A program made the position numbers and the translations under genes. Positions 1-5,076 of a stretch of 5,076 bases of DNA are shown piece by piece (position 1 is the stretch's first letter; every line of letters starts with the position of its first letter). Origin of the DNA: Bacteroidales bacterium. Lineage in GTDB: Bacteria; Bacteroidota; Bacteroidia; Bacteroidales; Paludibacteraceae. Under the pieces are notes generated by a model. It had not been told where the DNA came from, searched no databases, and worked only from the letters and a program-made list of their open reading frames with translations. Where the stretch lies: positions 1-5,076 of the forward strand of contig JAGHSG010000097.1 in assembly GCA_018066005.1 (NCBI GenBank), given 5' to 3'.

Positions 1-37
1 CGATATATTCAGCGATAGATACTAATTGTTCTTTCAT
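1..37 (-). CDS. N-terminal 12 codons of an unidentified downstream gene (partial)
   Basis: On the minus strand an ATG at 37-35 opens a frame reading MKEQLVSIAEYI and runs off the left edge of the window without a stop. It begins one base after the TAA of the POT transporter gene. This near-abutting spacing is typical of translationally coupled operon genes and is the main reason to call it. The visible residues are hydrophilic with no signal peptide or membrane segment, so a cytoplasmic protein is the simplest guess. Twelve residues are too few to name a family, and no function is proposed. Confidence 0.55.
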   Translation of the reverse strand, partial: MKEQLVSIAEYI

Positions 38-38
38 A

Positions 39-1610
39 TTAACAAGCTACTTTTTCTAACCATTTAACCATTCCTAACATAATAGCCATGGACACGATAC
101 ATACTACCAAGAATACTAACCAGCAATATTGAATAGCCCATGCGTTATACATGACAGGACCTAACCAAATAAACAAATTACCCAGAGCCGTAGCGCCTAA
201 CCACAGACCTTGGCACAAGCCAACCATGTGTCGGGGTGCTACCTTGCTGACAAAACTCAATCCGAGCGGAGAAATGAATAATTCAGCTACCGTAAGGAAG
301 AAATAGGTTACAATCAATACCCACGGTCCCGATTTAGCCAGTCCGGCTGCTGCCATCTGTGCAACATCCAAAGCACGGAATTCGGTGCCTGAAGGATAAT
401 TATTGATAATCGAAATAATCATAAGGAACAGATAAGCCAGTCCTGCCACCGCCATACCAATAGCAATCTTACGGGGAGTAGAGATAGCTTTTCCTTTGCG
501 TGCCAACGCCGCAAATATCCACATAATAGGCCAAGTCAGTACAATAACAAAGAACGGATTAAGTGCCTGCCATATCTCCGGAGCTATACTATCGGTTTGG
601 ATAAAGTCGCGAGCAAACACAGAGAGTGACTGTCCGTTTTGGTGGAAAGACAACCAGAAGAAGACAGCAATACCCAACACAGCGAACAAAGCTGCCATAC
701 GTTGTTTTATTTCCTGCGCCATGGCTTTCTTTTCTTCCGGTGTATATTCCACTACTTGCGAAGCTTCTTTCTTAGCTGGTTGTGGAAACATACTCTTGGT
801 ACTAAGGAAAATAACCAACGAAATCAGCATCGCTAAAACAGAGGCGATGAAGGAGTAATGAATACCCTGGTTGAAGACCATGATATAATCCTGACAGAAA
901 GTTATGTTATCAACGAATTGATACCCTTGTTGCATAACGGCTTGCATCGTCTCCGTAAATTTCTGCGTTACTTGTCCATCAACCAAGTACTGGTGAGCCA
1001 ATGACGCCATATCTGAATTGTACAACAGATAATGTTTATTCAGCCACCATTGCCGCAAGAGAGGAGCGACGAAAGGAGCAATTAAGCCACCTATGTTAAT
1101 GAACACGTAGAAGATTTGGAATCCGGAGTCACGTTTATCTTTGGCAGCTTCCAAGGCAGCAGGTCCTTGTTTAGCCGCTTCGGCTTCATATTCATCATAC
1201 ATCTTGCCGACGATGGCTTGCAAATTACCTTTGAACAAACCATTACCGAAAGCAATCATCAGCAACGCAAAGCAGGTAAAGATTAGAATTGCCCACCAAT
1301 CATTTCCTCCGTTCAAATCAGCAGAGAAAAGCGGGAAAGCCAAACAGATATAACCCAACGACATAATAATCAGTCCCCATTGGATGGTCTTGTTGTAGTT
1401 CTGCGTGCGGTCTGCAATAATACCGCCAACTAATGACAAGACATAAATACCAAAGTAGAAAACCGAATAAATAATGCCTGCTACACTATCGTTCAAGCCG
1501 AACTTGCTGACTAAGAAAAGCAGAAGGACAGCATTCATGATGTAGTAACCAAATCGTTCGCCCATGTTCGCCAAAGCGGCGGGGATGAGCCCCTTAGGAT
1601 GATTTCTCAT
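39..1610 (-). CDS. POT/PTR-family proton-coupled peptide transporter
   Basis: This 523-residue inner-membrane protein belongs to the proton-dependent oligopeptide transporter branch of the major facilitator superfamily, which takes up di- and tripeptides. Many hydrophobic helices alternate with short loops. Visible signatures are NMGERFGYY at residues 15-23 (the TM1 motif, normally ExxERFxYY), GGIIADR at 62-68, GNGLFKGN at 122-129 with the conserved lysine K127, FFWLSFHQNGQSL at 317-329, and AELFISPLGL at 442-451 with the conserved acidic E443. Residues 185-250 form a long polar segment between helices, and 275-302 is a charged cytoplasmic-type linker between the two six-helix halves. The ATG at 1610 is preferred because MRNHPKGL leads straight into the TM1 motif. 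The gene lies 16 bp after ilvE and 1 bp before the next frame. The first glutamate of ExxER is asparagine here, so proton coupling may differ. The family call is firm; the substrate is inferred. Confidence 0.93.
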   Translation of the reverse strand: MRNHPKGLIPAALANMGERFGYYIMNAVLLLFLVSKFGLNDSVAGIIYSVFYFGIYVLSLVGGIIADRTQNYNKTIQWGLIIMSLGYICLAFPLFSADLNGGNDWWAILIFTCFALLMIAFGNGLFKGNLQAIVGKMYDEYEAEAAKQGPAALEAAKDKRDSGFQIFYVFINIGGLIAPFVAPLLRQWWLNKHYLLYNSDMASLAHQYLVDGQVTQKFTETMQAVMQQGYQFVDNITFCQDYIMVFNQGIHYSFIASVLAMLISLVIFLSTKSMFPQPAKKEASQVVEYTPEEKKAMAQEIKQRMAALFAVLGIAVFFWLSFHQNGQSLSVFARDFIQTDSIAPEIWQALNPFFVIVLTWPIMWIFAALARKGKAISTPRKIAIGMAVAGLAYLFLMIISIINNYPSGTEFRALDVAQMAAAGLAKSGPWVLIVTYFFLTVAELFISPLGLSFVSKVAPRHMVGLCQGLWLGATALGNLFIWLGPVMYNAWAIQYCWLVFLVVCIVSMAIMLGMVKWLEKVAC

Positions 1611-1626
1611 AATTGTATTGTTTTAG

Positions 1627-2682
1627 TTAGTTAATAATTGTGCACCAGCGGTGTTTATCTTTGGCACGGCCGTACTGGATGTCTTGCAGGGCTTGACGCA
1701 ATTCCATCAAAACCGGTCCGGGAGCGGAGGATAACGTATAGGTGATATTCTTATCAGGGTCAATAACCTTATCTATGGGCGAAATGACACAAGCCGTGCC
1801 ACATGCTCCTGCCTCCTGCAAGGTAGCTAGTTCTTCCAAGGGGATGTGTCTTCTTGTCACTTTCAGTCCGCGTTCTTTCGCCAATGTCATGAGCGAGTTA
1901 TTCGTTATACTGGGCAGGATAGCCGTACTGCGGGGGGTGAGGTACTCGTTTCCACGTATGCCGATAAAGTTAGCCGCCGAGCACTCGTCTATATAACGAT
2001 GATAACGACTATCCAAGAACAAACAATCGTACCCCAAGAGGTGTGCTGCTTCCGTTCCGCGGAACGAGGCGGCGTAATTGCCACCCACCTTGAGCTGTCC
2101 CGTACCGTAAGCCGCAGCCCTATCTACGTGCCTATTGACAATAAACGTTTGGCAGGGGATGGAGGCATTTCCTGTATGGGCGTTTCTGCTCTTGTAATAC
2201 GGACCAACAGGCGAAGGGATAATAACAAATTCAAAGTCCCATCCGGGTCCTACGCCTAATTTGGGTGTTGTACCTATCAGCAGCGGACGGAGATAAAGTG
2301 TTGCTCCCGTTTCGTATGGCGGGATGAAGGCTATATTTTTCTTAACTGCCAATTTCACGGCCTTGCCGAATAAGTCCGTCGGCACAGGTGCCATGTACAA
2401 CCCGACGGCAGAGCGTTGCATGCGTTCGGCATTGGCTCTCCAACGGAAGACACGAATCTTGTCATCCACTCCGCGGAAGACTTTCAGTCCTTCAAACGCT
2501 TCTTGCCCGTATTGTAACGCCGTAGCACAAACGTGCATCGGCAGTATTTTATCTTGGGTAGCAAAGGGTTCTGTCCATTCGCCTACGAGTTGTCCGTCCT
2601 TCCACTGTCCGTGAAAAGATGCCCGAACGATATAATCCGTCTCGGTGTAACTAAATTTCAGTTCTTCCCAATTTATATTCAT
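1627..2682 (-). CDS. ilvE: Branched-chain amino acid aminotransferase
   Basis: This 351-residue cytoplasmic enzyme is a fold-type IV PLP aminotransferase. It interconverts leucine, isoleucine and valine with their 2-oxo acids, using glutamate/2-oxoglutarate. It has the layout of the longer BCAT subgroup: EAFEGLKVFR at residues 61-70, YLRPLLIGT at 130-138, the PLP Schiff-base lysine K198 in GQLKVGGNYAAS (195-206), the cofactor-binding glutamate E233 in YIDECSAANF (230-239), TAILPSIT at 253-260, and the phosphate-binding GTACVISPI at 295-303. All expected active-site elements are present and the length is normal. The ATG start overlaps the stop of the upstream WbqC gene by four bases (ATGA), pointing to translational coupling. 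The TAA stop is followed after 16 bp by the POT transporter gene. D-amino acid aminotransferase and aminodeoxychorismate lyase are related folds, but they are shorter and lack this N-terminal region. Confidence 0.96.
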   Translation of the reverse strand: MNINWEELKFSYTETDYIVRASFHGQWKDGQLVGEWTEPFATQDKILPMHVCATALQYGQEAFEGLKVFRGVDDKIRVFRWRANAERMQRSAVGLYMAPVPTDLFGKAVKLAVKKNIAFIPPYETGATLYLRPLLIGTTPKLGVGPGWDFEFVIIPSPVGPYYKSRNAHTGNASIPCQTFIVNRHVDRAAAYGTGQLKVGGNYAASFRGTEAAHLLGYDCLFLDSRYHRYIDECSAANFIGIRGNEYLTPRSTAILPSITNNSLMTLAKERGLKVTRRHIPLEELATLQEAGACGTACVISPIDKVIDPDKNITYTLSSAPGPVLMELRQALQDIQYGRAKDKHRWCTIIN

Positions 2683-3182
2683 TTTATCAGGGTCTCGGGA
2701 CCCAATTCAAATAACGTGTCCAATATACTTTTTTCGTTTTGCCACGGATGGCGGTCTGTCCATGTCTGCCCCGACCAAGTAGAGGTAACAGGTAGCAGGT
2801 TGCAGGTTGTGGGTTGTAGGTTATGAAGCAAAGCCCATATTGTCTCGGTTAGAGCGCTGTTCAAATCAATCAGATACTTCGTTTCGCGTTCATAGAAAGG
2901 GCGCAGATAATCTTCATAGTAGAGGAAATAAGGCGTGTGTTCGTATGTTGAGCGAATAGCCATCCAGTGCTGATGTTGCCACCGCTGCTGGTAACTGATT
3001 TGAATATCGCGGGTCAGTTGTTTGCTCTCCACTTTGCAGACCGGAACAGTCAGGCGGATATTATTGCGCAAGAGGCACCGGTTGCGGAAGGTCTGCTTCT
3101 CAAAGGTCTCGTTTATCTCGATTGTTGCCGGCAGTTGGCGGTACCAACTGAGCGGACCTAAATATGTTGTCGGTAAGACCAT
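2679..3182 (-). CDS. WbqC-family protein carrying an in-frame short tandem repeat
   Basis: This 167-residue soluble protein has no signal peptide or membrane segment. The start MVLPTTYLGPLSWYRQL, the TFRNRC box at residues 31-36, HTPYFLYYEDYLRPFYE at 82-98, and the C-terminal SILDTLFELGPE at 152-163 match what I know of WbqC-like proteins, which often follow lepB in Bacteroidales. Family members occur in some polysaccharide-biosynthesis clusters, but no reaction is firmly known to me. The protein seems short: the segment between the central helix (about 105-120) and the C-terminal helix is compressed. That segment contains residues 120-134, encoded by six copies of a 7-bp unit, which reads LQPTTCN then LLPVTS with a seven-residue period. 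The start lies 12 bp after lepB and the stop overlaps ilvE by 4 bp, so it is part of the operon. The coding call is strong; the function is unknown. Confidence 0.87.
   Translation of the reverse strand: MVLPTTYLGPLSWYRQLPATIEINETFEKQTFRNRCLLRNNIRLTVPVCKVESKQLTRDIQISYQQRWQHQHWMAIRSTYEHTPYFLYYEDYLRPFYERETKYLIDLNSALTETIWALLHNLQPTTCNLLPVTSTWSGQTWTDRHPWQNEKSILDTLFELGPETLIK
2783..2824. repeat. Six-copy degenerate 7-bp tandem repeat inside the WbqC gene
   Basis: Reading the plus strand, consecutive 7-mers are AGGTAAC, AGGTAGC, AGGTTGC, AGGTTGT, GGGTTGT and AGGTTAT, with no spacer between units. Each unit differs from its neighbour at one or two positions. The array is read in frame on the minus strand as residues 120-134 of the WbqC-family protein. 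Because 7 is not a multiple of 3, the protein repeats only every three units (seven residues), and gain or loss of a single unit would shift the frame. Confidence 0.9.
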
Positions 3183-3194
3183 TTGTTCAACTTA

Positions 3195-4535
3195 TCAATT
3201 CCACGCATGCTGTCCGATACGGTTCCAACGGATGTGTCCTTTGAACCAAGGTTTATCTTTCTCTATGCTCAGCCAGATGAAGACGGGCCGTCCCACGATG
3301 TGGTCTTCCGGCACGAAGCCCCAGTAACGGCTGTCCGCCGATTTATGGCGGTTGTCACCCATCATCCAATAATAATCCATCGTGAACGTGTAGGTCTCAC
3401 CTATCTTCATGGGTTGGTATTCGTACGCATCTGCGATACGTTTGTATAACCAATAATTATCTTCGGTTATGAGAACTTGATCGCCTTTACGGGGAATATA
3501 GATAGGTCCGTAATTATCTCGCGTCCATATATTATGTCCCAACGGATAGACTTCGCCACCCTCTGCCTCTGGTTGGAGTTGAATCATTTGGATATGCGGA
3601 TTCTTCTGCAATTCGGCTTTCATAACCTGTGTGAGCGGGAAGAGATAGACGCCCGGACGGATTTGCTCGCGGTCATCTATACTGATACCTATTTTGTCCA
3701 AATAAGACTTGCCCAATATATGTCCGTCTGTTACGACATAATAATTATGCTGCCGTCCTTCGCGGTCCTGCTCGGGTTGACCATTCGTATAAACAACTCC
3801 GTTAATAATCTGCAAACTATCGCCCGGCTCACCTACACAGCGTTTGACGTAGTTCTCACGTCTATCTACAGGACGATAAACAATATCCCCGAAAACGCGC
3901 TTGCGCATCTCCACGTTCTCCTTGCCATAGTAATAGCAAAGGGTATAATAGTCGGGATTCTGCATAAGGGTGCAGACCGTGTCACCTGTTGGGAAGTTGA
4001 AGACCACAATGTCCCCCTTCTTGGGACTATCCCACCCCTGTAGGCGTTTGTATGCCCATTGAGGATTTTCTATGAACGACTTGCCGCCACCTAACCAGGC
4101 AGGGAAAGTATGTTGTACCAACGGCATAGACAGGGGCGTGTTGGGTACACGGGCTCCGTAACTCATCTTGCTGACAAAGAGGAAATCGCCTACACGCAGA
4201 CTCTTTTCAAGGGATGAAGAAGGAATCTGATAGTTTTGGAACATATACAGATTGATAAAATAGACTGCCACCAAAGCGAAGACGATGGCATCTATCCACG
4301 AACAGAGGGTAAACAGTTTGGGATTGGTCTCTTTGTACTTGCGCCAAAAGCCCCAGTTGATATACTTGGTCGTAAACGCGTCCACGATGACGGGTAAAAG
4401 GATGAGCCAACCGAGAGATGCCCAGTCGCCCCATGCCACCCATATAACGAATGCCACATACAGCAGTCCCCAACAGATGGCTGCTATCCAACCCTTGCGA
4501 GGCACTTGTGCTATTCTATCTTGAAAACTTTTCAT
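3195..4535 (-). CDS. lepB: Signal peptidase I
   Basis: This 446-residue membrane-bound serine protease removes signal peptides from secreted proteins on the outer face of the inner membrane. Three hydrophobic segments at about residues 16-34, 37-55 and 76-98 precede the catalytic domain. The Ser/Lys dyad is visible: S108 in QIPSSSLEKSLRVGD (103-117) and K231 in NYVKRCVGEPGD (228-239). The GDNRHKSADSRYWG box is at 393-406 and is followed by VPEDHIVGRPVFIW. Leucine replaces the common methionine after the catalytic serine. Large insertions between the boxes make it longer than the roughly 320-residue E. coli enzyme, as is usual in Bacteroidetes. I start at ATG 4535 (MKSFQDRI) rather than at the TTG one codon upstream. 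The stop lies 12 bp before the WbqC gene, suggesting co-transcription. All catalytic residues are present. Confidence 0.96.
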   Translation of the reverse strand: MKSFQDRIAQVPRKGWIAAICWGLLYVAFVIWVAWGDWASLGWLILLPVIVDAFTTKYINWGFWRKYKETNPKLFTLCSWIDAIVFALVAVYFINLYMFQNYQIPSSSLEKSLRVGDFLFVSKMSYGARVPNTPLSMPLVQHTFPAWLGGGKSFIENPQWAYKRLQGWDSPKKGDIVVFNFPTGDTVCTLMQNPDYYTLCYYYGKENVEMRKRVFGDIVYRPVDRRENYVKRCVGEPGDSLQIINGVVYTNGQPEQDREGRQHNYYVVTDGHILGKSYLDKIGISIDDREQIRPGVYLFPLTQVMKAELQKNPHIQMIQLQPEAEGGEVYPLGHNIWTRDNYGPIYIPRKGDQVLITEDNYWLYKRIADAYEYQPMKIGETYTFTMDYYWMMGDNRHKSADSRYWGFVPEDHIVGRPVFIWLSIEKDKPWFKGHIRWNRIGQHAWN

Positions 4536-4641
4536 CAATTTATGTACTATTTATATATGTACAATGTACAATTTATTTCATAAAAAATCATTCCATCAAT
4601 AGCCACGAATGTGGCGCATCATTAGCCACGTAAGTGGCGCA
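4536..4641. other. dapB-lepB intergenic region with repeats
   Basis: This AT-rich 106-bp gap is the only spacer longer than 16 bp in the window, so it is the likeliest place for a lepB promoter or a dapB 3' signal. Next to dapB it holds two 23-bp hairpin repeats, then an A6 run (T6 on the coding strand, 4587-4582), then the doubled ATGTACA sequence. I found no copy of the Bacteroidetes -7 element TAnnTTTG on the minus strand here, so I cannot place a promoter. Confidence 0.6.
4557..4571. repeat. Doubled 7-bp ATGTACA repeat upstream of lepB
   Basis: The plus strand reads ATGTACA twice in succession, followed by one further A, and each copy contains the palindrome TGTACA. A related TATGTAC occurs at 4541-4547. 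The repeat lies 22 bp upstream of the lepB ATG. It is short enough to arise by chance in AT-rich DNA, but it sits beside the other repeats and could also be an operator-like site. Confidence 0.5.
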
Positions 4642-4646
4642 TCATT
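4601..4646. repeat. Tandem pair of 23-bp hairpin-forming repeats at the end of dapB
   Basis: Two head-to-tail 23-bp units (4601-4623 and 4624-4646) are identical at 21 of 23 positions. Each contains a perfect 5-bp inverted repeat around a 4-base loop: GCCAC-GAAT-GTGGC at 4602-4615 and GCCAC-GTAA-GTGGC at 4625-4638. Both differences fall in the loops (GAAT against GTAA), so the stems are conserved. The second unit overlaps the last five bases of dapB, including its TGA stop. In the dapB transcript this makes two successive small hairpins right after the stop codon. Confidence 0.88.
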
Positions 4647-5076
4647 TGTGACTTGCCATCTCCTCTGCTGCCAATACGGCACCGAGTGCAAAGCCCTGAC
4701 GCCCTTTGGCGATATGTTTTATTTCGATGGTATCTTCGGGACTGTCCCAAACGACCGTATGAATACCTGCCACTTCACCTTCGCGAATGGATTCGATTTG
4801 TAAATTTGTAAATTTGTAAGTTTGTAAGTCATCCGCTAAAGTCTTGGCAGTGCCGGAAGGTTTATCCAGTTTATGAATGTGATGCACTTCCGTGATGGAC
4901 GGGGTGTATTGGGTATAAGGAGCCAACAGCGCCGCCAGTTGTTTATTCAACTCAAAGAGAACATTCACACCGATGGAGAAATTACTTTTCCAAACGAGCC
5001 ATTCACGCCCTGTTTGCTCTCTTAATTCATCATTCTTCATTCTTAATTCATCCACATTCCAACCGGTTGTGCCACA
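4642..5076 (-). CDS. dapB: 4-hydroxy-tetrahydrodipicolinate reductase, C-terminal part (5' end outside window)
   Basis: The last 144 residues and the TGA stop are present; the frame enters from the right edge, so the N-terminal Rossmann part is missing. DapB reduces 4-hydroxy-tetrahydrodipicolinate with NAD(P)H in the cytoplasm, on the lysine and diaminopimelate pathway. Diagnostic motifs, numbered from the first visible residue, are CGTTGW (1-6), SNFSIGVNV (31-39), EVHHIHKLDKPSGTA (63-77) with the expected catalytic H65 and K69, REGEVAGIH (98-106), and the terminal FALGAVLAAEEM. Two segments encoded by short repeats interrupt regions that vary in this family: DELRMKNDELR (9-19), between CGTTGW and the NFS loop, and LQTYKFTNLQI (84-94), between the SGTA loop and REGE. 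The frame stays open through both. A GTG at 5055 is an internal valine codon, not the start. The dapB-lepB-wbqC order is one I associate with Bacteroidales chromosomes. Confidence 0.95.
   Translation of the reverse strand, partial: CGTTGWNVDELRMKNDELREQTGREWLVWKSNFSIGVNVLFELNKQLAALLAPYTQYTPSITEVHHIHKLDKPSGTAKTLADDLQTYKFTNLQIESIREGEVAGIHTVVWDSPEDTIEIKHIAKGRQGFALGAVLAAEEMASHK
4796..4827. repeat. Four-copy 8-bp tandem repeat inside dapB
   Basis: The plus strand carries ATTTGTAA three times without change, then GTTTGTAA, with no spacer. On the coding strand the unit is TTACAAAT. It is translated as LQTYKFTNLQI with an eight-residue period, since three 8-bp units make 24 bp. Unlike the 7-bp array in the WbqC gene, the copies are nearly identical, which suggests recent expansion or insertion. 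A change of one or two units would put the rest of dapB out of frame. Confidence 0.92.
5020..5052. repeat. 21-bp-period direct repeat inside dapB
   Basis: The 12-mer TCTTAATTCATC occurs exactly at 5020-5031 and again at 5041-5052, with the related ATTCTTCAT between them, giving a period of 21 bp (possibly a degenerate unit of 10-11 bp). It is read on the minus strand as DELR-MKN-DELR, residues 9-19 of the visible DapB fragment, so this array keeps the frame in each period. Confidence 0.8.

Noticed and set aside
1846..2259. 137-codon open frame on the plus strand opposite ilvE
   Set aside because: It is fully covered by ilvE with its complete active-site motifs, and the translation is arginine- and serine-rich with no family resemblance.
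2690..2703. Inverted repeat GGGTC-TCGG-GACCC at the end of the WbqC gene
   Set aside because: It is a single short stem inside the conserved LGPE codons, with no T run and no second copy. It is best explained by coding constraint and chance.
3477..4043. 188-codon open frame on the plus strand opposite lepB
   Set aside because: It lies entirely within lepB, which has all catalytic motifs on the minus strand. The plus-strand translation shows no recognisable domain.
4536..4538. TTG as the lepB start codon, one codon before the ATG
   Set aside because: It would add a single residue. The ATG at 4535 is the ordinary start and nothing in the leader favours TTG.
4582..4615. Intrinsic terminator for dapB made of the hairpin repeat plus the T6 run
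   Set aside because: On the coding strand the T run begins about 14 bases after the nearest stem, and the stem is only 5 bp, so it does not fit a standard intrinsic terminator.
4601..4646. A minimal CRISPR array
   Set aside because: The two 23-bp units are directly adjacent with no spacers, and no cas gene is present.
5053..5055. GTG as the start of a short separate gene
   Set aside because: The frame continues upstream to the window edge with CGTTGW, a DapB motif, so this codon is internal to dapB.

Overview
The window looks like chromosomal DNA from a member of the Bacteroidetes, most likely order Bacteroidales. This rests on the style of the proteins: a large signal peptidase I with an IPSSSLEKSL active-site box, a WbqC-like protein directly behind it, and a POT transporter with an NMGERFGYY signature. 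Genes are packed tightly and no Shine-Dalgarno-like leaders are visible. All real genes lie on the minus strand, so the window is transcribed from right to left. No rRNA, tRNA, CRISPR array, transposase or phage gene was seen.

In order of transcription the layout is as follows. The 3' part of dapB (lysine/diaminopimelate synthesis) enters at the right edge, 5076-4642. A 106-bp intergenic stretch, 4641-4536, holds a tandem pair of 23-bp hairpin-forming repeats and a short 7-bp-period repeat. Then come lepB (signal peptidase I, 4535-3195), a WbqC-family gene (3182-2679), ilvE (branched-chain aminotransferase, 2682-1627), a POT/PTR peptide-proton symporter gene (1610-39), and the first 12 codons of one more gene leaving at the left edge (37-1). 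From lepB onward, the gaps are 12 bp, a 4-bp overlap, 16 bp and 1 bp, so this is very probably one transcription unit. dapB may feed into it or be separated by the repeat-bearing gap. The known roles are housekeeping: cell-wall amino acid synthesis, secretion, branched-chain amino acid turnover and peptide uptake. DapB, IlvE and the transporter share an amino acid/peptide theme; LepB and the WbqC protein do not obviously belong to it.

The unusual part is not a gene. Five unrelated short repeat arrays fall within about 2.3 kb. Three lie inside coding sequence and are read in frame: a 7-bp unit repeated about six times in the WbqC gene, an 8-bp unit repeated four times in dapB, and a 21-bp-period repeat, also in dapB. 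Two lie between dapB and lepB: the 23-bp palindromic pair and a doubled 7-mer. The coding arrays sit in positions that look like variable loops of otherwise well-conserved enzymes, and the catalytic motifs I can see are intact. This suggests a process that places short repeats across the genome where proteins tolerate them. The arrays themselves are read directly from the sequence; their common origin and spread are inference.
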